The translations under genes and the position numbers were made by a program. Below the pieces are notes generated by a model. It searched no databases. It was not told the origin of the DNA and saw nothing but the letters and a program-made list of their open reading frames with translations. Shown here in pieces: positions 14,041 to 21,772 of a stretch of DNA of 35,056 nt. The stretch's first letter is position 1; each line of letters begins with the position of its first letter. The stretch covers positions 1 through 35,056 of the forward strand of contig QJZC01000068.1 in assembly GCA_003247575.1 (NCBI GenBank). The letters run 5' to 3'. This DNA comes from Pseudomonadota bacterium. GTDB taxonomy: Bacteria; Myxococcota_A; UBA9160; SZUA-336.

Positions 14041-15283
14041 CCTGCACGCGCGCGATGAGGTGACCATCGTCGGTCTCCGGCATCGTCTGCTGCCCTTCAC
14101 CGGCGCCGAAGAGGACGCCTGCAGCCCCGCTCGCGACGAGCTCATGCATGTGATCGAAGAAGTAGTCGAGCCGGTTGTCGCGGTAGCGATTGCGGGTGTC
14201 GTCGAGTCGTTCGTGGCCCACGGGGATCTGCCACCAGAGGACGGGCTTGCCGACGCTATCACCGATCGCTCTCGACCAGCGGAATGCCTGCGTGAAGTTC
14301 GGGAGGGATCGGTTGGTCGCGTCCCACCACGCGCGACGCCCGTGCGCTTCGTACCAGGCCGCATCGCGGTCCGCGGCATCGACGACCACGAAGTCCGTCT
14401 GCTCGGCGCCGAGCTCCCGCAGGAAGCTGCCGAGCTTGTGACCTTCGGCGACCACGTCGAGGGTTGGATCGGTGTTTGCGAGCACGTCGGTCCGGGTTGC
14501 CCAAGGGGACGCGTGCAGGCCGACCTTCGCGTTGGGCGCGAGGCTCTGCACCATGGCGATCATGCACCGCGAGAGGCCGGCGAGGTCGTCCTCGAAGGCT
14601 GCACACATGGGGTGCGAGGTGCGGACCTGGGCGGGGATCGCGTGCGGGTCCGAGCTGACCTTCTGGGCATAGCCCCAGAGATCGGGCTCGATGTGCAGGA
14701 GCACGCGCTGATCCGCAACCTGCCGGAGGACGAACTCCCAGTCCGCGAGGTAGCGGCGAAGCAGGGCGGCCTCCTGGAGCCCCGCGACCAGGGGGGCTCC
14801 CTCAGACAGACCGCTCGTCTGGCGGATCTCGTAGTAGGTGATCATGGGGATCTGGGCGTCGCGTCGGGCCCGTGCGATGAAGTCGCGCGCGTAGGCACCC
14901 GGAGGAAGTTGGTCGTACTGCCAGCATCCCCACCAGGGACAGCCCGATGGGTTGGCGCAGCGACGGCCCTGCGCGCTGCAATCGACGGCGCAGCTCGCGC
15001 AGGGCGCTGCGCCGTCGAAGAGTCCGCCGGCGAGATACAGATAGCGCGCCTGAAACGGAGCCTGCGCGGCACTCGCGTCGCTCATCGATGCACCCACCAT
15101 CAGATGATCGAGACCCAGCTCCCGGAGGAACGCCGCCGCGGCGCACGTCCCCTCTGTTGCGGTCGATGGCGGACGCGCCGAGGTGCCGACACCACGGGCG
15201 CCCTCGTCCCCGTGGTCCCCGAACGAGGTCGCCAACAGCGCTCCGGTCAGCGTCGTCGCAATCCGCAGCGTCCTGGTCTTCAT
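14006..15283 (-). CDS. Secreted Cys-rich TIM-barrel-like protein, glycosidase-like
   Basis: The 425-residue product starts with a signal peptide (MKTRTLRIATTLTGALLATSFG). It belongs to a group of secreted proteins I associate with myxobacteria. Features seen: ARYLYLAGGLFDG, a Cys-rich insertion (CASCAVDCSAQGRRC and GCPWWGCWQYDQLPPG, residues about 90-130), then alternating strand-helix units typical of a TIM barrel: IPMITYYEIRQTSG, VLLHIEPDLWGYAQ (Glu-Pro-Asp, possible acid/base), NAKVGLHASPWATR, DFVVVDAADRDAAW, KPVLWWQIPVGH and GAAGVLFGAGEG. The acidic residues at strand ends resemble glycoside hydrolases, but I cannot name a family or substrate. It would act in the periplasm or outside, stabilised by disulfides. 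It is transcribed alone; a tight AGG lies before ATG 15283. Confidence 0.7.
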   Translation of the reverse strand: MKTRTLRIATTLTGALLATSFGDHGDEGARGVGTSARPPSTATEGTCAAAAFLRELGLDHLMVGASMSDASAAQAPFQARYLYLAGGLFDGAAPCASCAVDCSAQGRRCANPSGCPWWGCWQYDQLPPGAYARDFIARARRDAQIPMITYYEIRQTSGLSEGAPLVAGLQEAALLRRYLADWEFVLRQVADQRVLLHIEPDLWGYAQKVSSDPHAIPAQVRTSHPMCAAFEDDLAGLSRCMIAMVQSLAPNAKVGLHASPWATRTDVLANTDPTLDVVAEGHKLGSFLRELGAEQTDFVVVDAADRDAAWYEAHGRRAWWDATNRSLPNFTQAFRWSRAIGDSVGKPVLWWQIPVGHERLDDTRNRYRDNRLDYFFDHMHELVASGAAGVLFGAGEGQQTMPETDDGHLIARVQAYGRAPQEPCP

Positions 15284-15379
15284 CCTGGGGAGTATTGCCG
15301 ATCCCCTGCCGTTCTCGAAACTCGACTGGAGCCCAAAGTCGCAGCACCACGCATCGTCCGCAGGGTGCGGGGCGAGAAC

Positions 15380-16558
15380 TCAGGGCTCGAGCGGCCAGGT
15401 GACCCAACCGCTTCGGGCTTCGAGTCCCGGCGCAAGCTCATGAGGCTGCTCGGTCGTACAGGCGATCCATGCTCGGCTCGCGGAGCTTCCATAGAGCTCG
15501 CGCATCTTGGCGATGCCGCGCGGTTCACCTCGCGAAGGTCGGCTCGCAAGCTTGCACTCGATCATGAAGAGCTTGGCATTGTGCTCGACGACGAGATCCA
15601 CCTCGGCGCCGCTGCGATCCTGCCAGAACCAGAGCGAAGCCGACGGGCAGTGCCAGTCCCTCCAGCGCACCCATTGGCCAATCACGTACGTCTCGAAGAG
15701 CGCTCCTGCAGAAGGGGCCTGCCAGAGTGCTTCAGCGGATGCGAATCCCAGCAGATAGGCACAGAGGCCCACGTCGGTGAAATAGAGCTTGGGAGACTTG
15801 ACCAGTCGCTTGCCCAGCGAGCGGTGGTAAGGCTCGAGGAGCAGGATCAGATTCGAGGCCTGAAGCACGTTGATCCACTCACGCGCGGTGGTGGCGGACA
15901 CGCCCACGTCACGGCCGAGTTCGGCCATGTTGAGGAGCTGGCCGGTTCGTGAAGCGCACGCGCGCAAGAATCGTTCGAAGTCGCGCAGACTCGAGACCCG
16001 CAGCAAGGTTCGCACATCGCGCTCCAAGTACGTGGCCACGTAGCCCTGGTACCAGCGGTTTCGATCAGGCCGCACAGCGGGATCGCCCCAGAGTCCCGGA
16101 TAGCCTCCGGTGAAGAGGAATTCGGACCAGGGCACGTCCGGCCAGGCGGCCCTCCACTCCGCGCCAGAAAGCCCGAGAAAAGGAATCACTGCCGCCCGGC
16201 CGGCCAAGCTGTCGGAAACCGACTCCATGAGTGGGAAGCTCTGCGAGCCTGTCAGCAGGAAGAGACCGTTCTCGCCGCGCCTCTGATCGACCATCGTCTT
16301 GAGGTGGCGGAAGAGCTCCGGCGCGTACTGCACCTCGTCGAGGATGACAGGCGGGGAATGCGCGGACAGGAACGCCTCTGGCCGGGTCTCCGCCATCTCC
16401 GCGTGGGCCTGAACGTCGAGCGATACGAGATCCAGCTCCGGGAAGGAGCGTTCCAGGAGCGACGTCTTCCCTACCTGACGCGGCCCTACTACGATCAGAA
16501 CCGGAAAGGTGCGCGACAGACTCGCGAGCGAGTCCGAAATTTCTCTTTTAATCCAGAT
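15380..16558 (-). CDS. DUF4143-type ATPase whose N-terminus lacks a standard start codon
   Basis: Known family: AAA ATPase with a C-terminal DUF4143 domain. The first ordinary start is ATG 16396 (MAETRPEAF), but it lies after Walker A. Reading upstream in the same frame gives WIKREISDSLASLSRTF, then VVGPRQVGKTSLLE (Walker A at residues 25-32), with a stop at 16573. The coordinates given use ATC 16558, where homologues have ATG. Later motifs: Walker B VILDEVQ, sensor LTGSQSF, winged HTH around GQLLNMAELGRDVGVS, KLYFTDVGLCAYLLG, and nuclease-like GAEVDLV and MIECK. Full length would be 392 residues, normal for the family. A consensus -35 (TTGACA) and a -10 place transcription at about 16561, so a leaderless ATG may have mutated to ATC. 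Role: unknown. A pseudogene or a short ATPase without Walker A are alternatives. Confidence 0.78.
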   Translation of the reverse strand: MWIKREISDSLASLSRTFPVLIVVGPRQVGKTSLLERSFPELDLVSLDVQAHAEMAETRPEAFLSAHSPPVILDEVQYAPELFRHLKTMVDQRRGENGLFLLTGSQSFPLMESVSDSLAGRAAVIPFLGLSGAEWRAAWPDVPWSEFLFTGGYPGLWGDPAVRPDRNRWYQGYVATYLERDVRTLLRVSSLRDFERFLRACASRTGQLLNMAELGRDVGVSATTAREWINVLQASNLILLLEPYHRSLGKRLVKSPKLYFTDVGLCAYLLGFASAEALWQAPSAGALFETYVIGQWVRWRDWHCPSASLWFWQDRSGAEVDLVVEHNAKLFMIECKLASRPSRGEPRGIAKMRELYGSSASRAWIACTTEQPHELAPGLEARSGWVTWPLEP

Positions 16559-16567
16559 AGTTGGGAA

Positions 16568-16595
16568 TTTTTAGCTGATAGAGCGGAATTGTCAA
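16568..16595 (-). promoter_or_regulatory. Consensus promoter upstream of the DUF4143 ATPase
   Basis: On the minus strand a perfect -35 TTGACA (16590-16595) is separated by 16 bp from TAAAAA (16568-16573), a 4-of-6 match to TATAAT. The predicted start point is about 16561, only 3 nt before the ATC at 16558. It sits in an AT-rich patch unusual for this window. There is no ribosome binding site between, so any mRNA would be leaderless. Confidence 0.55.
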
Positions 16596-17083
16596 TCGAT
16601 AGCCACTGGATTTCCCCGCCGAGATCGATGGCAGCGCAACGAGGGAGCGATCAGGCCTGCGGTTCCTCGAAGGGCGCCGCATCTCGGCCAAGACGGTTCG
16701 GGGCACGCGGGACCGGCTCTCTGTTTGGCACGCTGCCAGGCGCGTACGGCTGCACGTTCGCAATCGCCCTCTGGGCCCCCAGGGCGTTGGAACAGGCTCG
16801 GTGAGGATCGCGGGATGATCAGAAATCGCATGGATGAAGATGGCTCTTCGAATGCTGAGTCGCGCAGAAGCCACTCCCTACGAGCTGCAAGCTCGTGGCT
16901 CGCCCTGCGGGCCATGCTCTGCCTCTTCGGCGCGACCCTCATTCTGACATGGGAGTCATTCGCGCAAGTCTCGTTCACGCAAGTGGATGGACCGCGCTGC
17001 GCCACCACGCGAGGCAAGGGCACCGGCCGCAAGATTCACGTCCCCGTGCTCTCCGCTGCCTTCGATGACGCCCTCGCAGAGCG
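16574..17083. other. Divergent intergenic stretch with a hairpin, no convincing gene
   Basis: About 500 bp between the DUF4143 gene and the TauE gene. It holds the DUF4143 promoter and a hairpin at 16878-16898 (ACGAGCT and AGCTCGT around a 3-nt loop, extended by one wobble and one GC pair). A plus frame from ATG 16815 to 17159 contains a hydrophobic stretch like a signal peptide, but it overlaps the TauE start and has no recognisable domain. Confidence 0.4.
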
Positions 17084-17923
17084 ATGCAATCCTCTGTTGG
17101 CATGTCGTACGCGTGGCTTCTTCCCGTCGGAGTGCTGCTCGGTGCCTTCGGCACGCTGATCGGAGCCGGGGGCGGCTTCCTGCTCGTGCCGTTGCTCGTC
17201 CTGATCTACCCCCGAGACTCACCCGAAACGATCACCAGCATCTCGCTCGCCGTCGTACTGCTGAATGCTATCTCCGGCACGGCGGCCTATGCCCGCATGG
17301 GACGCGTGGACTATCGATCCGGAATCTGGTTCGCCGCGGCGACCGTGCCGGGCGCCATTCTCGGAGCCCTCGTGACGGGCTCCCTTCCGCGGCGGCTCTT
17401 CGATGCCTGCCTCGGAATCGTGTTGACGGCGATTGCCGTCTTTCTACTGGCCAGCAAGCGTTCCCCTGATGCCCTCGAGACTCGGGCATCGCGAGAATCG
17501 CAAGGTGTCGAACGCGTCGTCGTCGAAACGGACGGCACCCTACACCGCTATTCCTATGCCCTGGGCAGGGGCCTTGCATTGAGCGTGGTCGTCGGGTTTC
17601 TATCGAGCCTGCTCGGAATCGGCGGCGGCGTGCTCCATGTTCCGGGCCTCGTCTATCTACTCGGATTTCCGGCCCACGTCGCAGCAGCCACCTCGCACTT
17701 CGTACTCGTCTTCATGGCGCTCGCGGGGACGGCGGTCCATGTCGCCACGGGTGCGTTCTCGCACGGCGTCCATCGAACCGTATGGCTGGGTGTCGGGGTT
17801 CTGGTCGGGGCCCAGATCGGAGCGCGGCTCTCGTCACACATCCGGGCCCGGTCCATTCTGGACGCTCTCGCCGTCGGACTCGCCCTCGTGGGCCTGCGCA
17901 TCTTCTTCGAAGCCCTGGGCTAG
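17084..17923 (+). CDS. TauE/SafE-family membrane exporter
   Basis: The 279-residue product has the two-repeat layout of the TauE/SafE (DUF81) family. The first repeat contains GTLIGAGGGFLLVPLLV; the second contains GFLSSLLGIGGGVLHVPGLVYLLG. There are about eight membrane segments with a hydrophilic loop at residues 128-155. Family members export sulfite, sulfonates or organic anions across the inner membrane; the substrate cannot be predicted. The start at ATG 17084 has only a weak GAG before it; ATG 17102 is an alternative that keeps all membrane segments. No sulfur-metabolism gene is adjacent. It is convergent with the winged-helix regulator gene. Confidence 0.88.
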   Translation: MQSSVGMSYAWLLPVGVLLGAFGTLIGAGGGFLLVPLLVLIYPRDSPETITSISLAVVLLNAISGTAAYARMGRVDYRSGIWFAAATVPGAILGALVTGSLPRRLFDACLGIVLTAIAVFLLASKRSPDALETRASRESQGVERVVVETDGTLHRYSYALGRGLALSVVVGFLSSLLGIGGGVLHVPGLVYLLGFPAHVAAATSHFVLVFMALAGTAVHVATGAFSHGVHRTVWLGVGVLVGAQIGARLSSHIRARSILDALAVGLALVGLRIFFEALG

Positions 17924-18033
17924 GTGGACGCCCTCGGTCACCCAGCGTGCGTAGGGGATCCCGCAAGGCCACCACATCGGTCCGCGGCCGGCGGTGCGGG
18001 GAGTGCGGGCCAGGAGGTCGAGCTCATCCCACA

Positions 18034-19521
18034 CTACGAGGCGACCTGCGCGTACAGCGACTCGGTGACCGCATTTGCGTCGGCGTGGCGGTGTGCGACC
18101 GCCTCGAAAGGTGCGTCCCTCCGGCAGCGAGACAGCGCGAACCGGGCCTCGTGAGTACGTCCGAGTGCAGTACAGAGCGCCGCGATGCACGGAAAGACGC
18201 GCGGATACTCTGGATTGCAAGCTGCGGCCTTCCATGCGCAGAGATGGGCCTCCTCCAGATTCCCGAGTAGCGCCTCTGCGTGGGCCAGCTCGATCAGCAT
18301 CGGTGCAGAAAACGGATGTCCGGGCATGCGGGCCTCCGCCCTGCGAAGCAACTCCAGTGCTTCTCGAGCTTGGCCGGAGAGGAGGAAGGCCACCCCGTGG
18401 ACCCATAGATCTTCAGGGAAAGGACAGTTGGGATCGACCTCGGGAAGCGAGAAAGCATCGGGAGCTCGCCCCGCCCAAGCAGATGCAAAGACATGTGTCG
18501 CCAGTAGTACGGCGCGCCGCGGGTGGTGGGCATGGACATCTTGAAGCACTCGCTCGATGCATTCCCACGCGTGATGTTGTGTATCTTCGGGAGGCGACCA
18601 GTAGTCGTGATAGTCCAGGATCGTTTCTGCGCACGCTACGACCGGGTCAGGGCAACCTGCCGCAGCCTGCTCCAAGGTTGAACGGACCTGCTTGACCAAC
18701 CTTGGGCGTGGGGTCGAGATCGGCCAGAGAAGGGCTCCGATCTGATCCCCGAACGCCGCATCTCGATGATCAGATCCGGCACCAGCAACTCTGGCACCAG
18801 CAAGGATCGGCGCAAGGCGCAAGGCAAGCAGCAATCCTGGATAGCACAGCAGTCCGGGAAGGTTCCTTCGGATCGCGGCAGAATGAAGTCGGGTCGTACC
18901 GAAGACGCTGCCGCTGCGCGCATCGACCACGCGCGCGCGAACCACCAGCTCGCCAGCATCTCCTTGAACCGAACCCATCACCACGAAGTCGACCTGCGAA
19001 TGGGTATGGAGCTCGCCCGCCCCGCGGAAGAATGGCTCGAACCTGTGCGAGGCAGCGAATTCATACACGCTCCAGTGCTTGCACAGCTCTGCAACAAGGT
19101 CGTCCATCAAGCCCGCGCAGAGCGTGGAGCTGACCGATGTCCCCGATCGGTGCTCGAACGGGACAACCGCCACCCGCGCTCGTGCAGGCACGTCTCTCTG
19201 TGTGACCCAGCGAGCCACGTCTTCGACCGGAACGCAAAGGCGCACTCCGCGGCCGTGCAGTGTCTGGATGACTCCCCTTCCCAATGCGCGCTGCACATCC
19301 GAGAAGCATTGCGCGATCGAGTTCCGCGAGACGTGCACTCCGGGCCAGACGGCAGCCTGCAGCTCGTCGTAGGTGTGAAAGCGTCCTCCCGAACGCGCAA
19401 GTTGCGCCAGCAGGTCGAAGGTCTTGGGGCGCACGTGCACCTCGACACCCTCTCGGTAGAGGCGACGTTCGCTGAGATCGATCAGGTGCGGACCCAGTCG
19501 CAATCTTTCCGGTTGCTCCAT
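18034..19521 (-). CDS. Winged-helix regulator with TolB-like and TPR domains
   Basis: The 495-residue product begins with an OmpR/CadC-type DNA-binding domain (residues 5-100: LIDLSERRLYREG, VRPKTFDLLAQLARSGG, RNSIAQCFSDVQRALG, IQTLHGRGVRL). Residues 113-225 are TolB-like (RVAVVPFEHRSGT, LMDDLVAELCKHW, VDFVVMGSVQGDAGELVVRA), as in adenylate-cyclase-like and CadC-like regulators. A hydrophobic stretch LPGLLCYPGLLLALRLAPILA (about 227-247) might touch or cross the membrane. Residues 330-480 are TPR-like (LLRRAEARMPGHPFSAPM, AHAEALLGNLEEAHLCAWKAA). It probably binds DNA and responds to a partner through the TPRs. The start codon lies 5 nt after TAGAAT, without a ribosome binding site, so it may be leaderless. 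Targets are unknown. Confidence 0.85.
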   Translation of the reverse strand: MEQPERLRLGPHLIDLSERRLYREGVEVHVRPKTFDLLAQLARSGGRFHTYDELQAAVWPGVHVSRNSIAQCFSDVQRALGRGVIQTLHGRGVRLCVPVEDVARWVTQRDVPARARVAVVPFEHRSGTSVSSTLCAGLMDDLVAELCKHWSVYEFAASHRFEPFFRGAGELHTHSQVDFVVMGSVQGDAGELVVRARVVDARSGSVFGTTRLHSAAIRRNLPGLLCYPGLLLALRLAPILAGARVAGAGSDHRDAAFGDQIGALLWPISTPRPRLVKQVRSTLEQAAAGCPDPVVACAETILDYHDYWSPPEDTQHHAWECIERVLQDVHAHHPRRAVLLATHVFASAWAGRAPDAFSLPEVDPNCPFPEDLWVHGVAFLLSGQAREALELLRRAEARMPGHPFSAPMLIELAHAEALLGNLEEAHLCAWKAAACNPEYPRVFPCIAALCTALGRTHEARFALSRCRRDAPFEAVAHRHADANAVTESLYAQVAS

Positions 19522-19526
19522 GCCGC

Positions 19527-19557
19527 ATTCTAATCACGTCATACGCGGAACTGTCGA
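19527..19557 (-). promoter_or_regulatory. Putative promoter for a leaderless winged-helix regulator mRNA
   Basis: On the minus strand TAGAAT (19527-19532) matches TATAAT at 5 of 6 positions and ends 5 nt before ATG 19521. TCGACA (19552-19557) matches TTGACA at 5 of 6, with a long 19-bp spacer. The predicted start point is about 19520, at the ATG itself. No Shine-Dalgarno lies between. The upstream gap to the XRE gene (19522-19729) shows nothing else clear. Confidence 0.45.
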
Positions 19558-19729
19558 GGTCGCCGGGTCAGTCACTCGAGGCCGCGACCAGAGCCCCACG
19601 GCGCGGGCGATGCTCATCCCTCCGGGGCGGAGAGTCCCTCGTGATCGGTGTGGCGACGTCCTTGGCGCACTCTGCGCGCCCAAGCGGAGCGCCGAGCTCG
19701 CGCGCATCAGGACGAGTACTCGCCACCCC

Positions 19730-20524
19730 TCAGTCTCCTCCTTCGCGCAGCCACGCATCCGTGGCTGGATCGGCGGGGAAGTAGCTCTCGATCCGGATTT
19801 CTTGCGCCGCGACGTCGATGGGGGTACCCAACGTCGTGATCGTAGTGAAGAAGCGTAGGTCGAGGCTGTCACGCTTGAGATGGACCGGAAGGTACACCTC
19901 CGGATGTGCGCCGATGCGCAGCGGGCCTGGGCTCCTCGGTACGTCGCAATAGTCTGCGATCGTGTCGAGAAGCTGTCGAGGAGCTGGATCGTCCGGTGTC
20001 AGGAGCGCTTCCTGATGCGCCCGCTCGAGGAAGCTGCTCGCAACCTCCTCCCAGTTCACCACGTAGCGGCGCACGCCGTCGGGATGAAAGAGCGCGTGGG
20101 CGAGGTTGCGGGTCACGCAATCCGGCACCTTCTCCGGTAGGAATGCACCGAAGACGCGAACACCCCCGGGATTCATCGCAACCAGATTCCAGAGTCGTGT
20201 CACGGCGAGCGCCGGATAGGGTGAGTGGTGGGCCAGGATCAGATCCAGGACACGTCGCATCGCGGTATCGGGCGCGTCCGCCGCGGTCTCGCGATACGCA
20301 GGGGCGAAGCCGGCCATGTGGAGCAACGTGTTCCGATCGCGCAGCGGCAGGTCCAAGGCATTCGCCAGCACGAGCACCATCGTACGACTGGGCGCAGACT
20401 TACCCGTCTCGACGCAGCTCAGGTGACGCGGTGAGACCTCTGCGCGTGCAGCGAGCTGCTCCTGACTGAGCCGTCTGGCCCTCCGCCAGCTGCGGAGGAG
20501 TTCCCCAAAGCGACGGGTCTCCAT
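19730..20524 (-). CDS. XRE-family regulator with MmyB-like ligand-binding domain
   Basis: The 264-residue product has an N-terminal helix-turn-helix of the Cro/CI type (residues 5-60: FGELLRSWRRARRLSQEQLA, EVSPRHLSCVETGKSAPS). A C-terminal MmyB-like domain follows (LILAHHSPYPALAVTRLWNLV, NPGGVRVFGAFLPE, VPDCVTRNLAHALFHPDGVR, FLERAHQEAL). MmyB-like domains have been reported to bind small hydrophobic ligands such as fatty acids. ATG 20524 was chosen because the HTH begins at once; the open frame upstream is untranslated. TATACT lies 6 nt before the ATG with no ribosome binding site. A palindrome at 20560-20572 is in the short region shared with a divergent membrane-protein gene, so it likely regulates itself and that gene; this is inference. 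Confidence 0.9.
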   Translation of the reverse strand: METRRFGELLRSWRRARRLSQEQLAARAEVSPRHLSCVETGKSAPSRTMVLVLANALDLPLRDRNTLLHMAGFAPAYRETAADAPDTAMRRVLDLILAHHSPYPALAVTRLWNLVAMNPGGVRVFGAFLPEKVPDCVTRNLAHALFHPDGVRRYVVNWEEVASSFLERAHQEALLTPDDPAPRQLLDTIADYCDVPRSPGPLRIGAHPEVYLPVHLKRDSLDLRFFTTITTLGTPIDVAAQEIRIESYFPADPATDAWLREGGD

Positions 20525-20530
20525 CGCTCG

Positions 20531-20536
20531 AGTATA
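20531..20536 (-). promoter_or_regulatory. -10-like hexamer 6 nt before the XRE start codon
   Basis: TATACT on the minus strand matches TATAAT at 5 of 6 positions. With the usual 7-nt distance transcription would begin at the A of ATG 20524, giving a leaderless mRNA. No convincing -35 is visible at 16-18 bp. Confidence 0.45.
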
Positions 20537-20559
20537 CCGTGAGCACGATTCGGAGCCTT

Positions 20560-20572
20560 GACCTGCGAGGTC
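20560..20572. promoter_or_regulatory. Palindrome GACCT-N3-AGGTC between XRE gene and divergent membrane gene
   Basis: Perfect 5-bp arms GACCT (20560-20564) and AGGTC (20568-20572) lie 36 bp upstream of the XRE start and about 52 bp before the divergent DUF2834-like gene start. TTGACC at 20558-20563 overlaps the left arm and could be the -35 for the rightward gene. A natural operator candidate for the adjacent XRE protein. Confidence 0.45.
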
Positions 20573-20623
20573 ATGGCGCTCGGTAGGAGCTCGAGCAACG
20601 ATCACCTCGGAAAGGAGATCGAC

Positions 20624-20941
20624 ATGGGACGAGTGCTGACCTTTTCAGGGATCCTGCTGGCGTTTGGAACGTATACGCTTGCTGTCGTGGAGGGTCACGG
20701 ATATCTGGGCTTCCTGGCGCTCGCATGGGAGGACGCCTGGGCCGGACAGATGCTCGTGGATCTGGCAATCGCGCTCACGCTGCTACTCGGCTTCATCGAA
20801 GCAGACGCGAAGGAGAGGGGACTTCCCTTCTGGCCGTATCTTGCTCTCACTGTGACCACGGGGGCGATCGGTCCCCTGAGTTACATGCTGCACAGAAGCC
20901 TTCACGACTTCCGCCACGAGCGCATGGCGACGGCTGACTGA
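20624..20941 (+). CDS. Small inner-membrane protein, DUF2834-like
   Basis: The 105-residue product starts at ATG 20624 with a strong AAAGGAGAT 5-6 nt upstream. It has three membrane segments: LTFSGILLAFGTYTLAVV, MLVDLAIALTLLLGFI and YLALTVTTGAIGPLSYMLHR, with GHGYLGFLALAWEDAWAGQ between the first two. The AD.KERGLPFWPYLALT pattern and overall layout resemble DUF2834-family proteins of unknown function. The gene is divergent from the XRE regulator and probably under its control. It converges with the DUF4126 gene only 33 bp away. Confidence 0.8.
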   Translation: MGRVLTFSGILLAFGTYTLAVVEGHGYLGFLALAWEDAWAGQMLVDLAIALTLLLGFIEADAKERGLPFWPYLALTVTTGAIGPLSYMLHRSLHDFRHERMATAD

Positions 20942-20974
20942 GGCAGCGGGCGAGCCGGCGGAGCTCGGCAGGGC

Positions 20975-21607
20975 TCAGGGCTGCGGATTAGAACCCGGCG
21001 CCGGGGCTGCGGAGCGCGCGCCGAAGAGGCGCGCGATTCGAGTCCCGAGCACACGGATGCCTCGCCACAGCCTGGGCAGCAGCCAGATCACACCCAGGAC
21101 GAACAGGGCGAGGGCCCCCAGGAAGAACCAGGGCTGGAAGACCATGGCCCAGACGCCGGCGAACACCGCCGCATCTTCGGTCGTCGAGGCGATCCAGTTG
21201 GTCACCGGTTCGGGCGATGTGTTGATCAGAGCGCGGGCGCCCGCCTTGGTCGCGTGCGCGCCGGCCGCGAAGCTGCCGCCGACGAGGCCGGCCGCGAGCT
21301 GAACCGCGGGACTCACGTCACCGACCACCCCTGCAGCCAGCGCCGCCCCCGCTGGAATCCGAATGAAGGTGTGGACGAGGTCCCAGCCGCTGTCGACCAC
21401 GGGCACCTTGTCCGCAAAGAACTCGACGCAGTACATCAGGATCGCCGCACCGATCACCAGCGGATCCTGGACGAGTGCAAGCGAGGGAGGGAGCTCCAGC
21501 TGGCCGAAGCTGCCGAGCAGCCCCAGAGTCGCCACGGCAGCGTAGAGATTGATCCCGCTGGCCCATCCGACCCCGAGAGTGAGTGCAATCGTCTGAACGA
21601 CATCCAT
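20975..21607 (-). CDS. DUF4126-family membrane protein
   Basis: The 210-residue product is a membrane protein of the DUF4126 family: VVQTIALTLGVGWASGINLY at the start, LVIGAAILMYCVEFFADKVP, VDSGWDLVHTFIRIPAG, GLVGGSFAAGAHATKAGAR and ALINTSPEPVTNWIASTTED, then long hydrophobic helices. The function is unknown; proteins of this family occur in many bacteria. ATG 21607 has a strong AGGAGGT 7 nt upstream, better than GTG 21616. The C-terminal tail is basic then Ala/Pro-rich (ARLFGARSAAPAPGSNPQP). Four 14-bp tandem repeats lie 52-107 bp upstream and may regulate it. Confidence 0.87.
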   Translation of the reverse strand: MDVVQTIALTLGVGWASGINLYAAVATLGLLGSFGQLELPPSLALVQDPLVIGAAILMYCVEFFADKVPVVDSGWDLVHTFIRIPAGAALAAGVVGDVSPAVQLAAGLVGGSFAAGAHATKAGARALINTSPEPVTNWIASTTEDAAVFAGVWAMVFQPWFFLGALALFVLGVIWLLPRLWRGIRVLGTRIARLFGARSAAPAPGSNPQP

Positions 21608-21658
21608 TCCTCGCACCTCCTCTTGTACGGCTCACAGATCTCCGACGGGCTGCGATCC

Positions 21659-21714
21659 CGTTCGAGCTGAAGCGTTCGAGCTGAACCCTTTGCCCTGAAC
21701 CGTTTGCGCTGAAG
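21659..21714. repeat. Four 14-bp tandem repeats upstream of the DUF4126 gene
   Basis: Units begin at 21659, 21673, 21687 and 21701 with an exact 14-bp period. The first 13 bases of each read CGTTCGAGCTGAA, CGTTCGAGCTGAA, CCTTTGCCCTGAA and CGTTTGCGCTGAA. CTGAA is invariant, while the other positions vary in pairs. The array is intergenic, between the thioredoxin-like gene end (21773) and the DUF4126 start (21607), so it lies in the promoter region of the latter. Repeated binding sites (iteron-like) are one option; a short slipped-strand repeat without function is another. Confidence 0.75.
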
Positions 21715-21772
21715 AGAGCCCAGGCTCGTCACTGTACGGCCTCGGATTCGACTCCCGGCGACGGATTTTGGT

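Noticed and set aside
16815..17159. Possible small exported protein from ATG 16815
   Set aside because: A hydrophobic stretch is present, but it overlaps the TauE start by 76 bp, has no strong ribosome site and no recognisable family.
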